Source of the DNA: Alphaproteobacteria bacterium
Lineage (GTDB): Bacteria; Pseudomonadota; Alphaproteobacteria; Micropepsales; Micropepsaceae
Direction of reading: 5' to 3'
Length of the DNA: 6,934 nt
Assembly (NCBI GenBank): GCA_026400305.1
Contig: JAPLPI010000193.1
Coordinates: forward strand, 1 to 6,934
The position numbers and the translations under genes were made by a program. The notes under the pieces are model-generated. The model saw nothing but the letters and a program-made list of their open reading frames with translations. It made no database searches and was not told where the DNA came from. Shown here piece by piece: positions 1-6,092 of this stretch. Position 1 is the stretch's first letter; each line of letters begins with the position of its first letter.

Positions 1-587
1 GCAGCCTCGAGGGTGATGTTGCCCATGTCGCCATAGCCAGTGCCACCGCCGAAGATATTCGCCTTGAAGCCTTCGAACTTCTTGTCGAGGATGAAATTGA
101 CAACACCGGCAACGGCGTCCGAGCCCCAAGAGGCCGAGGCACCACCGGTCACAATGTCCACGCGCTGGATTAACATCTGCGGAACCATCGAGACGTCGAC
201 AACGCCGTTAAGGTTGGCGGCGACAACGCGCTGGCCGTCAATCAATGTGAGGGTACGCAGCGGGCTAAGACCGCGCATACCGATTGCCGAAAGGCCGATC
301 AGGCCGCTGGATGTCGCACCGGCCTGAGAAGAGGCACCGGTCGAACCCTGGAGGGCCGGAAGGTCCTTCAGCGAGTCAAACACGTTCGGCTTTGCCTGGG
401 CTTGCAGGTCCGCCGAGCTGATGACGGTGGTGGGTGTCGGAGCATCGAAGCCGGCCGCCTGAAGGCGGGTCGACGAAACGACGACTTGCTCGACGCCTTC
501 TTGCGCCATCGCGCCACCGGCGCTCAGCGCCAACAATGCCACACCACTCGCAAGACGCGCGCGAGTTTTATTTAGAGAATAATTCAT
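1..587 (-). CDS. TonB-dependent outer-membrane receptor, N-terminal part (runs off left edge)
   Basis: This is the first 195 residues of an outer-membrane active transporter that takes up a ligand using energy from TonB-ExbB-ExbD. Residues 1-28 form a signal peptide ending in GGAMA before Gln29. A TonB-box-like stretch VEQVVVSS lies at about 32-39. The plug domain follows at about 48-170, with the hallmarks FDSLKDLPAL, IGMRGLSPLRTLTLIDGQR and GGASASWGSDAVAGVVNFIL. The beta-barrel lies outside the window, so the ligand cannot be judged. The start ATG at 585-587 has a GAGGG ribosome binding site 7 bases upstream (595-599). The frame is open to the window edge. It follows the 507-residue secreted protein in the same direction, but the 334-base gap suggests its own promoter. 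Family assignment is firm; a role in importing the substrate of the neighbouring enzymes is inference. Confidence 0.95.
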   Translation of the reverse strand, partial: MNYSLNKTRARLASGVALLALSAGGAMAQEGVEQVVVSSTRLQAAGFDAPTPTTVISSADLQAQAKPNVFDSLKDLPALQGSTGASSQAGATSSGLIGLSAIGMRGLSPLRTLTLIDGQRVVAANLNGVVDVSMVPQMLIQRVDIVTGGASASWGSDAVAGVVNFILDKKFEGFKANIFGGGTGYGDMGNITLEA

Positions 588-634
588 AAAGAAGCCCTCA
601 GATGGAATCTCATTTTCTAAGATGCGCCTTCATC

Positions 635-661
635 GGCAGTGATCGCAAGATCAGAACTGCC
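635..661 (-). repeat. Ten-base-pair hairpin in the receptor leader
   Basis: The plus strand reads GGCAGT-GATC, loop GCAA, GATC, a three-base bulge AGA, then ACTGCC. This gives an outer stem of 6 bp and an inner stem of 4 bp around a four-base loop. It sits 48 to 74 bases upstream of the receptor start, so in the receptor mRNA it would be a 5' leader hairpin; as DNA it could be an operator for a dimeric regulator. No T run follows in either direction, so it is not a standard terminator. The inverted repeat is visible; its function is unknown. Confidence 0.6.
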
Positions 662-683
662 CAAAAATCAGCACAGCAAAGTA

Positions 684-712
684 ATTTTATGTGTGTGTCT
701 TTTTCGTTACGA
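684..712 (-). promoter_or_regulatory. Weak promoter candidate for the TonB receptor
   Basis: On the minus strand a TAAAAT box (684-689, five of six matches to TATAAT) lies 17 bases downstream of TCGTAA (707-712, only three of six matches to TTGACA). Transcription from it would start near 677 and place the hairpin at 635-661 inside the leader. The -35 match is poor, so this is only a candidate. Confidence 0.22.
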
Positions 713-757
713 TTTCTTATGTTGCATCACAGCATTAAAATTTCCTACCTATGATAC

Positions 758-796
758 AACGGTTTAAGGCCCCCGCGCCTATTTCTAAACACCGTT
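758..796. repeat. Inverted repeat with GC-rich core in the receptor upstream region
   Basis: Arm AACGGTTTA (758-766) pairs with TAAACACCGTT (786-796) after allowing a two-base bulge, and inside it AGGC (767-770) pairs with GCCT (777-780) around a C/G-rich loop. It lies about 170 bases upstream of the receptor start and about 125 bases beyond the stop of the 507-residue gene. No T run follows on either strand, so a classical terminator is unlikely. It could be an operator, an mRNA 3' stabilising structure or chance. Confidence 0.45.
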
Positions 797-921
797 CAAA
801 ATGCAATCGGAGACGCGTAAACGCTTCAGTCTAATGATCACAGCGTTATATTGCGATGCAGTATTTCATGAGGCGGCGTGAGGCGCCGGCATGTGATTCC
901 GAAACGCGCGCCGCGGCTCGC

Positions 922-2445
922 TTAATTGCTGAAGGGCTTTAATGCGAACTGCGCTGCGCCGGCATCGGCTTCCTGACGCGGCTTTTTCGGCGTTGCGGGA
1001 ACGGGCTTGGGGGCCGGCAAGGTACCGCGCTCCTTCTGCACCCAAGGCGGATCGCCGAATTCATCTTCACCCGCGTAATGCTGGCGATACAGGGTTTTCA
1101 GGAAATAGTCCTTACTGGGCAGATCGACCAGCAAACGCTCGGTAATGCCCACGCCCGCTTCCGATGTGCCGGGCGGCACCGATTGAGGAATGCGCGCTTC
1201 CACGCCCTTGATCGTAGCTAGCTTGGTGGCCTCGAAGGCTTCCTTGCGTTCGATTTCCGAGACCAGTTTTGGCACCTCCATCGGAGACACCGGATCCACG
1301 ACATAGGCCGACGACATACGCAGGCGATAGGCCGCGGAGATGCCGTCATATTTTGCCGTGCGGGGATTGAACATGCCGTCGGCATTACGGCGCAGCGCAT
1401 AATAAAGCGCGACATGATCTTCATGCTCGCGGATGCCCTGCTGGCCGCCATCCTGCGCGAATGTATTTTCCGCATACAGGTCGCGCCAGTTGCGATACCC
1501 GCCCAAAAGGCCGGTAGCGGAAAGCCCGTCGGGCGCCAGGGTGAGACGCAGCTTGCCCCTGGTGAAGTTGGTGTCGCCGGTCTGATCATAGAACCAGGCG
1601 ATGCGCGGGCTGTGCAGATGTTCGACCTGTTCGGTCTCCACCACGCCGTTTTTAATTTTCGCTTTCAGCCGCGTGTACTGCTCGGGCTGCAAGATGCGAT
1701 AGGAATAATCGATCGCCACATTGTTACGGGCATCCTTGACGATCTTGTCCGGCGAATAGCCGATTTCCACCACCGCATCATCGTCATTCATCGGGTCCAG
1801 ATTACCCGAGATGCGGATGACCATGGTGTAGAGGCCGTCCTGCATCTTGTCGTTGGCGCGCAGGTCCAATGTGGCATTACCATTGCCGCGCCAGGGCGCA
1901 TCACAGCCCCAGGCCCGGTAAAGATTATTGTCGATGCCCATCGCGCCATCGGGGCCGACGAAATCGCTGGCCTTGATCTTGCCGTCCAGATTGAAGCCAT
2001 CGCCGATGCGGCTAGTGACCTGCGGCTGGCCAGGATCTTCCGCGGCAAACGGATTCACATAGGTCTCGATCTTATTCTTGTAGCCGCGATAGGAAAGCGC
2101 GCGGTCCCAGATGTAGAAGCGCGTCAGGTTTGGTGCGCGCACCTGCTCCAGGCCCGGCGGCGCAGCTATTTTCTGTACCTGGTCCGGGTCACGCCATTTC
2201 TGGCGCGCCAGGGCATTCAAGGTCTTCTGGTCGTCGGCGAAATGGGTGCCGCTGCCATGCAGGCAGTCCACGCCGGGCTCGATCTCGCCAGTGCGGGCGA
2301 AGTCGGAACGGCCGCCATAGCGGAAGGCATATTCATGCGCGCTAACCACAAAGCCGCGGGTCCAGGGCGCTGCCGCTGCAGGCTGCGCCATCCCGGCCAC
2401 GGCCAACGCCATGGTGGAAATCAGAAGACGTTGCCGCACAATCAT
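922..2445 (-). CDS. Uncharacterised secreted protein, 507 residues
   Basis: I do not recognise a named family. Residues 1-25 form a signal peptide (basic start MIVRQR, hydrophobic core, AQPAAA cleavage region), so the product is exported. The mature protein has exactly two cysteines, Cys61 (GVDCLHG) and Cys181 (AWGCD), which could form a disulfide. An acidic, Gly/Asn-rich segment at 149-181 contains DGFNLDG and DGAMGIDNN followed by LYRAWGC; it resembles a metal-binding loop, and I recall similar patterns in unannotated secreted proteins, unverified. Further distinctive stretches are RRNADGMFNP (352-361) and ISAAYRL (369-375). The tail is Pro/Lys-rich (about 475-491). The reading frame extends 35 codons upstream into the deacylase gene, but this start is preferred because it begins the signal peptide and has a GGAG site 8 bases upstream. 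The gene starts 13 bases after the deacylase stop, implying one operon. Confidence 0.88.
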   Translation of the reverse strand: MIVRQRLLISTMALAVAGMAQPAAAAPWTRGFVVSAHEYAFRYGGRSDFARTGEIEPGVDCLHGSGTHFADDQKTLNALARQKWRDPDQVQKIAAPPGLEQVRAPNLTRFYIWDRALSYRGYKNKIETYVNPFAAEDPGQPQVTSRIGDGFNLDGKIKASDFVGPDGAMGIDNNLYRAWGCDAPWRGNGNATLDLRANDKMQDGLYTMVIRISGNLDPMNDDDAVVEIGYSPDKIVKDARNNVAIDYSYRILQPEQYTRLKAKIKNGVVETEQVEHLHSPRIAWFYDQTGDTNFTRGKLRLTLAPDGLSATGLLGGYRNWRDLYAENTFAQDGGQQGIREHEDHVALYYALRRNADGMFNPRTAKYDGISAAYRLRMSSAYVVDPVSPMEVPKLVSEIERKEAFEATKLATIKGVEARIPQSVPPGTSEAGVGITERLLVDLPSKDYFLKTLYRQHYAGEDEFGDPPWVQKERGTLPAPKPVPATPKKPRQEADAGAAQFALKPFSN

Positions 2446-2453
2446 CACTGTTT

Positions 2454-2457
2454 CTCC
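2454..2457 (-). promoter_or_regulatory. Ribosome binding site deciding the start at 2445
   Basis: GGAG on the minus strand lies 8 bases upstream of the ATG at 2443-2445 and directly after the deacylase stop codon (2459-2461). It supports translation from this ATG rather than from the ATG at 2550, which lies inside the deacylase coding region and would place a non-signal-like extension before the signal peptide. Confidence 0.7.
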
Positions 2458-2458
2458 G

Positions 2459-4135
2459 TTACGGCGTGCCGGGCTTGTAACCGGGGCCACGCAGAACCTC
2501 GCCGGGCAAGGCGTTGGTGGGCTTGCCGTCAGCGACCACGGCCTTGCCATTTATCAACACAAGGTCGATGCCCTTGGAATATTGCGCCGGATTCTCGTAG
2601 GTCGCCATGTCCTGGACGGTGGCGGCATCGAACACCACCACATCAGCCTTCATCCCCTGGCGCAGGATGCCGCGATCAGCCAGGCCCAGCCGATTGGCCG
2701 GCAGCGAGGTCATCTTGCGCACCGCCTCCTCCAGGCTGAAGAGATGCTGGTTGCGGACATATTCCGCCAACAGCCGCGTATGACTGCCGAAGGAACGCGG
2801 ATGCGGCGCGCCGAAAGAAGTGTGCACATCGGCGGGCAGCGCGATGCCATCCGAACCGATATCCACCCAGGGATTGTTCAGCATCCGCGCCACGATCTTG
2901 GCGCGCGCGCCGTTGGGAACACCGATCTGGAAGCCTTCGCCCTTCTGCTTGACCAGGATGTTGAGCAACGCTTCCGACGGCGTCACGTGCATCTCTTTAG
3001 CGATCTGGGGCAGCATCTTGCCGTCATAGTCCGGATTGACCGACGCCACTTTGAGCGTATCGAAGCTGCGGTCCTTCATTTCCGCCAGGATGCGCGCGCG
3101 AGGGTCGGGCTTTTGCAGCCGCGCCACGATGGCGGCGCTGTCGCCTTCCTGCGCCCAGGCGGGCAGCGACTGGGTCAGATAGGTCCAGCCGGTTTCGTAG
3201 GGATAGGTATTGCCCGTGATGTCCACGCCGTCGGCCCGCGCCTGCTCGGTGTCCTTGATGAAGTCGTCGGGATCCATGCCGGCACTGGCGCCGTGGTGGA
3301 AAATCTCCACCGGGATATGGGCACCCTTGGCGATCTCGATGGCTTCCTTCAGGCCTTTGTCACGTGGATCGTTCGGGCCGACATTGCGGATATGGATGGT
3401 GAAAATGCCACCATATTCGCCGGCCACCTTGCACAATTCGATCAGTTGGGCGGTCGAGAAGAACATGTTGGGGACATAGGACATGCCATTGGAAAGGCCG
3501 AAGGCGCCCTCTTCCATGGCCTGGCGGATCAGCTGCTTGATGCGGTCCATCTCGGCCGTGCTGGGCTCGCGGTTCTGATAGCCCATCGCCGAAGCGCGTA
3601 CCTGTCCCGCACCGACATACGAGGCGACGTTGATGCCAATGCCTTTCTTCTGCAGATAGGAGAACCAGCCGCCCAAGGTGGTCCAGGTCCGCTTGACCGG
3701 CGGCGTCACCATCATGGGATCGTCCACCGCCTGGCCCAGCACCGGGCCGGCCGACAGATGTTCGCCCATCACTTCGGTGGTGATGCCCTGCGTCACCTTG
3801 CTGAGACCGCGACCGTCCATCGCCAGGCCGAACTCGGAATGGGAATGCATGTCGATGAAGCCCGGCGACACAATCTTGCCGGTGGCGTCGATCACCTTTT
3901 TCGCTTTCACGGGCGCACGGCCGACATAGACGATCCGGTCGCCGTTGATGGCGACATTCTCCTGCGTCCAGGGACCGCCGGTGCCATCCACGACATGGCC
4001 GTTCTGGATCAGGATGTCGGCTTCGCCTGCGGGCGGCGTTTGCGCGTCCACCCGGACCGCACCGGCTAGTAAAAGAAGCGTGAGGGCGGCCATCGCCCGG
4101 CCAGGAGTTTTGTTACGCTGCGTTGCAGTGATCAT
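2459..4135 (-). CDS. Exported N-acyl-D-amino-acid deacylase-like amidohydrolase
   Basis: This is a metal-dependent amidohydrolase of the D-aminoacylase group, 558 residues, which hydrolyses the acyl group from N-acyl-D-amino acids or related amides. A signal peptide (hydrophobic LTLLLLAGAV, cleavage near VDA-Q) places it in the periplasm. The N-terminal small beta domain (ADILIQNGHVVDGTG) leads into the barrel with GFIDMHSHSE (metal ligands His97 and His99), QGITTEVMGEH (125-126), FTIHIRN (His248), FHHG (His280/281), NTYPYETG and DIGSDG (catalytic Asp429). The C-terminal part (HPRSFGSHTRLL, LPANRLGL, GMKADVVVFD) is typical of the family. In characterised D-aminoacylase a Cys follows the GN of the equivalent loop; here the loop is GEH, so Glu125 or His126 must serve. 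Start 4135 is chosen over 4150 because a strong GAGGGGA site lies between them. It heads an operon with the 507-residue gene. Exact substrate is unknown. Confidence 0.93.
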   Translation of the reverse strand: MITATQRNKTPGRAMAALTLLLLAGAVRVDAQTPPAGEADILIQNGHVVDGTGGPWTQENVAINGDRIVYVGRAPVKAKKVIDATGKIVSPGFIDMHSHSEFGLAMDGRGLSKVTQGITTEVMGEHLSAGPVLGQAVDDPMMVTPPVKRTWTTLGGWFSYLQKKGIGINVASYVGAGQVRASAMGYQNREPSTAEMDRIKQLIRQAMEEGAFGLSNGMSYVPNMFFSTAQLIELCKVAGEYGGIFTIHIRNVGPNDPRDKGLKEAIEIAKGAHIPVEIFHHGASAGMDPDDFIKDTEQARADGVDITGNTYPYETGWTYLTQSLPAWAQEGDSAAIVARLQKPDPRARILAEMKDRSFDTLKVASVNPDYDGKMLPQIAKEMHVTPSEALLNILVKQKGEGFQIGVPNGARAKIVARMLNNPWVDIGSDGIALPADVHTSFGAPHPRSFGSHTRLLAEYVRNQHLFSLEEAVRKMTSLPANRLGLADRGILRQGMKADVVVFDAATVQDMATYENPAQYSKGIDLVLINGKAVVADGKPTNALPGEVLRGPGYKPGTP

Positions 4136-4140
4136 GACTA

Positions 4141-4148
4141 TTCCCCTC
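4141..4148 (-). promoter_or_regulatory. Strong ribosome binding site for the deacylase
   Basis: GAGGGGAA on the minus strand ends 5 bases before the ATG at 4133-4135. An in-frame ATG at 4150 overlaps this site and has no good site of its own, so the downstream ATG is the likely start. Confidence 0.75.
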
Positions 4149-4180
4149 ATCCCCGATCGGTACAGTTTGGGAAGGAAACC

Positions 4181-4215
4181 CTGTCATAGCAACCCTGCTT
4201 ACAATTTGCTGACAG
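4181..4215. repeat. Operator-like inverted repeat upstream of the deacylase
   Basis: Arm CTGTCA-TA-GCAA (4181-4192) is mirrored by TTGC-TGACAG (4206-4215), giving ten paired positions with a two-base insertion in one arm and a 13-base spacer. It begins 46 bases upstream of the deacylase start. On the minus strand one arm contains TATGAC preceded by TTGC (4183-4188), a possible extended -10 box, so a protein bound here could block transcription; alternatively it is a leader hairpin. The symmetry is visible, the function is inference. Confidence 0.5.
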
Positions 4216-4248
4216 AAGTTGCGCTCCGCTGCGCTATTGAGCATCACG

Positions 4249-4452
4249 ATGATCGACATCGGCGCGCGCCTGCCCAAGTGCCATGGCATGAGCAACTGTG
4301 TGCCCGACGGCGCCGAGGCAGAGCAGGCGATGCGGGTAATGGAAGAACTGTTCGCGCGCTTTCCCTCCAACCCGATCTGGGGCGGGCCGACAAGGCTTGG
4401 CGGGCCGGTTGCCCACATCGCCCGATTTTGTTTCAATCCGGCAATAAGTTAG
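4249..4452 (+). CDS. Doubtful small protein or gene remnant, 67 residues
   Basis: The reading frame starts MIDIGARLPKCHGMSNC and contains an amphipathic stretch AEAEQAMRVMEELFARFP before FPSNPIWGGP. The third codon positions are almost all G or C from 4249 to about 4405, as in the real genes here, and then drift toward A/T near the stop. That pattern suggests coding DNA or the remnant of a gene. Against it: the ribosome binding site is weak (a GAG about 10 bases upstream), the frame may also open from TTG at 4219 or 4237, and an opposite-strand frame shares the same third positions. I recognise no family. Confidence 0.25.
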   Translation: MIDIGARLPKCHGMSNCVPDGAEAEQAMRVMEELFARFPSNPIWGGPTRLGGPVAHIARFCFNPAIS

Positions 4453-4456
4453 ATAA

Positions 4457-4479
4457 GTGCGCGGGCCGCCTTTGCGCAC
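4457..4479 (+). repeat. Short hairpin just before the CX11C-repeat gene
   Basis: GTGCGC (4457-4462) and GCGCAC (4474-4479) form a perfect 6-bp stem around an 11-base loop. It ends 6 bases before the GGGGA ribosome binding site (4486-4490) of the gene at 4496 and begins 4 bases after the stop of the doubtful small frame. No T run follows, so it is more likely a leader structure than a terminator. Confidence 0.4.
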
Positions 4480-4495
4480 CGGTTTGGGGAAATGT

Positions 4496-5257
4496 ATGCG
4501 TCATATCTGGTTGATTATTGTTCCTGCGCTACTGGTCCTGGCGGCGCCCGCTTCGGCGCGCCCGCGTGATGATGCACTGACCGGCGCGATCCGCTGCGGC
4601 GTCATCGGCGATACCCGCCAGTGGCTGGATTGCTATTACGGCGCCGCTCAGCCGGTGCGCGCCGCGCTGGGCCTGGCTTCGGCCTTGCCCGGACAGATCA
4701 AGCTGGCATCGGCGCCGCCGGCCGGGGGCGTGCCGCGCGACGAAGCGGTACGCGATGAAGTTGTGTCCAGCGCGGCCGGATGCATGCGCCAGGGAGCCGA
4801 CCGCGCTTGGTTGGATTGTTATTATGCCGCCGCAGGTCCCATCCGCGCGCAATTGGGGCTCATCGCGGGCGCGGCCCCGCGGCCGCCAGTCCCGGTCTCC
4901 GTTCCAGTTAAGGTTCCGCAGCAATATGGGTCGGCCGCGCCGGCGCGGCCCGCGCCGCCGCCCGGCCCCCCGCCCATGCCGCGCGACCGCGGCAAATTCT
5001 CCGGGATCCTCACCCGCCTCAAGCCGATCGTAAAGAACATTGAGATCAACAAGACACGCAAATATTTCACCGCCACCCTGGAGGACGGTCAAGTGTGGGA
5101 ACAGCAGGCCGAAGATGCGGCCACTAATCCCGCCCGCTGGCGCAGGCACGCCGAAGAAATGGAAGTCACCATCACGCCGAGTGCGATGCGCGTCTATATG
5201 ATGACGGTCAAGGACGAGGACGAGGGCAAGAGCTACAAGGTCAAGCGCATCCACTGA
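4496..5257 (+). CDS. Exported protein with two CX11C repeats and a C-terminal beta-type domain, 253 residues
   Basis: No named family is recognised. A signal peptide (residues 1-21, IWLIIVPALLVLAAPASA) directs export. Two repeats follow, at 26-60 and 88-122, each with a cysteine, eleven residues, then a second cysteine inside WLDCYY (Cys34/Cys46 and Cys96/Cys108), and each ending in an R-A-x-LGL segment; one disulfide per repeat is likely. Residues 125-168 are a Pro/Ala-rich linker (PAPPPGPPPMP). The last 85 residues, with YFTATLEDGQVWEQQ, MEVTITPSAMRVYMMTV and a final KSYKVKRI, resemble a small domain I recall at the C-terminus of alphaproteobacterial exported proteins. The start ATG has GGGGA 5 bases upstream; an in-frame GTG at 4457 would add 13 residues before the signal peptide and is rejected. 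The next gene begins 43 bases downstream in the same direction. Confidence 0.9.
   Translation: MRHIWLIIVPALLVLAAPASARPRDDALTGAIRCGVIGDTRQWLDCYYGAAQPVRAALGLASALPGQIKLASAPPAGGVPRDEAVRDEVVSSAAGCMRQGADRAWLDCYYAAAGPIRAQLGLIAGAAPRPPVPVSVPVKVPQQYGSAAPARPAPPPGPPPMPRDRGKFSGILTRLKPIVKNIEINKTRKYFTATLEDGQVWEQQAEDAATNPARWRRHAEEMEVTITPSAMRVYMMTVKDEDEGKSYKVKRIH
4571..4861 (+). repeat. Duplicated 35-codon CX11C unit inside the gene
   Basis: Two units, 4571-4675 and 4757-4861, encode matching WLDCYYxAAxPxRAxLGL segments with equal cysteine spacing. Many identical amino acids use different codons (for example TGC/TGT and TAC/TAT), so the duplication looks old or is held by selection at protein level. Confidence 0.8.
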
Positions 5258-5270
5258 CGCTTTCGCCGAG

Positions 5271-5276
5271 TATAAA
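5271..5276 (+). promoter_or_regulatory. Possible -10 box for the creatininase-family gene
   Basis: TATAAA, five of six matches to the -10 consensus, lies in the 43-base gap and would start transcription near 5283, just before the GGGAGG ribosome binding site (5290-5295). No matching -35 box is visible at the usual spacing, so co-transcription with the upstream gene is equally possible. Confidence 0.25.
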
Positions 5277-5300
5277 AACAAGAATGGCTGGGAGGCCCCG

Positions 5301-5974
5301 ATGAAGAAATATTTTGCTCTGGTCGCTGTTCTTTGTCTGGGCACGCCCGCCATGGCCGCCGACAATGTCCTGATGGAGCGGATGACGTCCTATGAAATCC
5401 GCGACGCCATCGCCGCAGGCAAGATCACCGTCATCGTGCCCAGCGGCGGCACCGAGCAGAACGGCCCGGCCATGGCCACCGGCAAGCACAATTTTCGCGT
5501 CTTCGCCAACGCCCAGGCCATCGCTATGCCGGGGTGGTGGAAGGCGTGGCGCGCAGCCTGAAACTGCATGGCTTTCGCGACATCGTGCTGATCGGCGATC
5601 ACGGTTCCGACATTGCAGGCCAGGACGCAGTCGCCGCCAAGCTGAACGCCGAATGGGCTTCCACGCCGGTGCGGGTCCATGCCATCTCCGTCTATTACCG
5701 CGGCGACATGGCGGCCGATCAGGCCGAGATGATGAAGATGGGCATCACGAAGGAAGAGTTCGGCAATCACTCCGACGTCCGCGATACCTCGCAGATGATG
5801 TATATCGACCCCGCCATGGTTCATAAGGAACGGCTGGAAGCGGGCAACGGCAAGAACGGAGTGGAAGGCGACCCCCGCCACGCCAGCGTGAAAATCGGCC
5901 ACATGCTGACCCAGCGCACCATCGAGCGCACCCTGGACGCCATCAAGAAGTCCATCGCCACAACGCCCCGCTGA
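5301..5974 (+). pseudogene. Creatininase-family exported amidohydrolase, broken by internal deletion and frame change
   Basis: Creatininase-family enzymes are metal-dependent hydrolases of cyclic or linear amides. The first part (5301 to about 5525) encodes a signal peptide ending AMA, then MTSYEIRDAIAAGKITVIVPSGGTEQNGP, the family's N-terminal metal-site region. After AQAIA the frame is lost and ends at 5559-5561. The family match resumes in another frame (about 5525-5974) with AGVVEGVARSLKLHGF, IGDHGSDIAGQ, then the C-terminal part ending at TGA. Together the pieces give about 223 residues; from memory the family, with a signal peptide, should be roughly 40-50 residues longer, and the missing segment normally carries the GH-x-x-(Y/F)-x-GT motif with metal and catalytic residues. 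The residue after EQNGP is Ala where many relatives have His. The GGGAGG site, 5 bases before the ATG, is intact. A single-base error cannot explain the gap; an assembly error could. Confidence 0.8.
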
Positions 5975-6000
5975 CGTTGCGTGTAAGTTTTTTGTAAAGG

Positions 6001-6026
6001 CCCGCCGGCGCACCCGGCGGGTTTTT
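6001..6026 (+). terminator. Rho-independent terminator
   Basis: CCCGCCGG (6001-6008) and CCGGCGGG (6014-6021) form a perfect 8-bp GC stem around the loop CGCAC, followed by TTTTT (6022-6026). It lies 26 bases after the creatininase-family stop codon and separates that transcript from the downstream PLP-enzyme gene, which therefore should have its own promoter. Confidence 0.9.
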
Positions 6027-6035
6027 CGTGCGCAA

Positions 6036-6063
6036 TTGAATAGGATCCGGCTTGGGATAGGCT
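6036..6063 (+). promoter_or_regulatory. Weak promoter candidate for the PLP-enzyme gene
   Basis: TTGAAT (6036-6041, four of six to TTGACA) and TAGGCT (6058-6063, three of six to TATAAT) are spaced by 16 bases. A promoter is expected between the terminator and the gene at 6093, which is the main reason to consider this weak match. Confidence 0.25.
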
Positions 6064-6092
6064 CCGCGCGTCAAAAGCTGAGGGAAATTTCC

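Larger units (their letters stand above)
588..921. other. 334-base intergenic region, AT-rich, upstream of the TonB receptor
   Basis: No convincing gene was found on either strand. The part nearest the receptor (about 660-760) is visibly AT-rich compared with the surrounding coding DNA and contains a short GT run (690-698). It holds two inverted repeats (635-661 and 758-796), listed separately, and a weak promoter candidate for the receptor. No clear rho-independent terminator was seen downstream of the stop at 922: the short GGCG/CGCC stem near 880-893 is not followed by a T run in the direction of transcription. Confidence 0.7.
4136..4495. other. 360-base divergent regulatory region
   Basis: This gap separates the minus-strand deacylase operon from the plus-strand gene at 4496 and must hold promoters for both. 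It contains an inverted repeat close to the deacylase (4181-4215), a doubtful small reading frame on the plus strand (4249-4452), and a hairpin just before the plus-strand gene (4457-4479). An AT-rich patch at about 4427-4458 is a natural place for the plus-strand promoter, but no good pair of -35 and -10 boxes stands out there. Confidence 0.6.

Noticed and set aside
40..327. Plus-strand frame of 95 codons at the left edge
   Set aside because: Antisense to the TonB receptor plug domain, which is unambiguous on the minus strand.
690..698. Short GT run
   Set aside because: Only four GT units; too short to treat as a meaningful microsatellite.
2446..2550. 35-codon N-terminal extension of the 507-residue protein
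   Set aside because: It overlaps the deacylase coding region, lacks a good ribosome binding site and would bury the signal peptide.
1414..2739. Plus-strand reading frame of 441 codons opposite the 507-residue gene
   Set aside because: Antisense shadow; the minus-strand frame has a signal peptide, ribosome binding site and operon context.
2411..4069. Plus-strand reading frame of 552 codons opposite the deacylase gene
   Set aside because: It is antisense to a clearly assigned gene and its translation has no family features; long antisense frames are common in GC-rich genes with G/C third positions.
4529..5365. Minus-strand reading frame of 278 codons over the CX11C-repeat gene
   Set aside because: Arg/Gly-rich low-quality translation, crosses the intergenic gap, and the plus-strand frame has a signal peptide and repeats.
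5301..5974. Programmed frameshift instead of a broken gene
   Set aside because: Conserved family sequence is missing at the junction, and no slippery heptamer or downstream structure was seen, so a simple frame change would not restore the enzyme.
5390..6013. Minus-strand reading frame of 207 codons over the creatininase-family gene and terminator
   Set aside because: It covers a recognisable plus-strand family and a terminator; its continuity across the plus-strand frame break does not give a recognisable protein.
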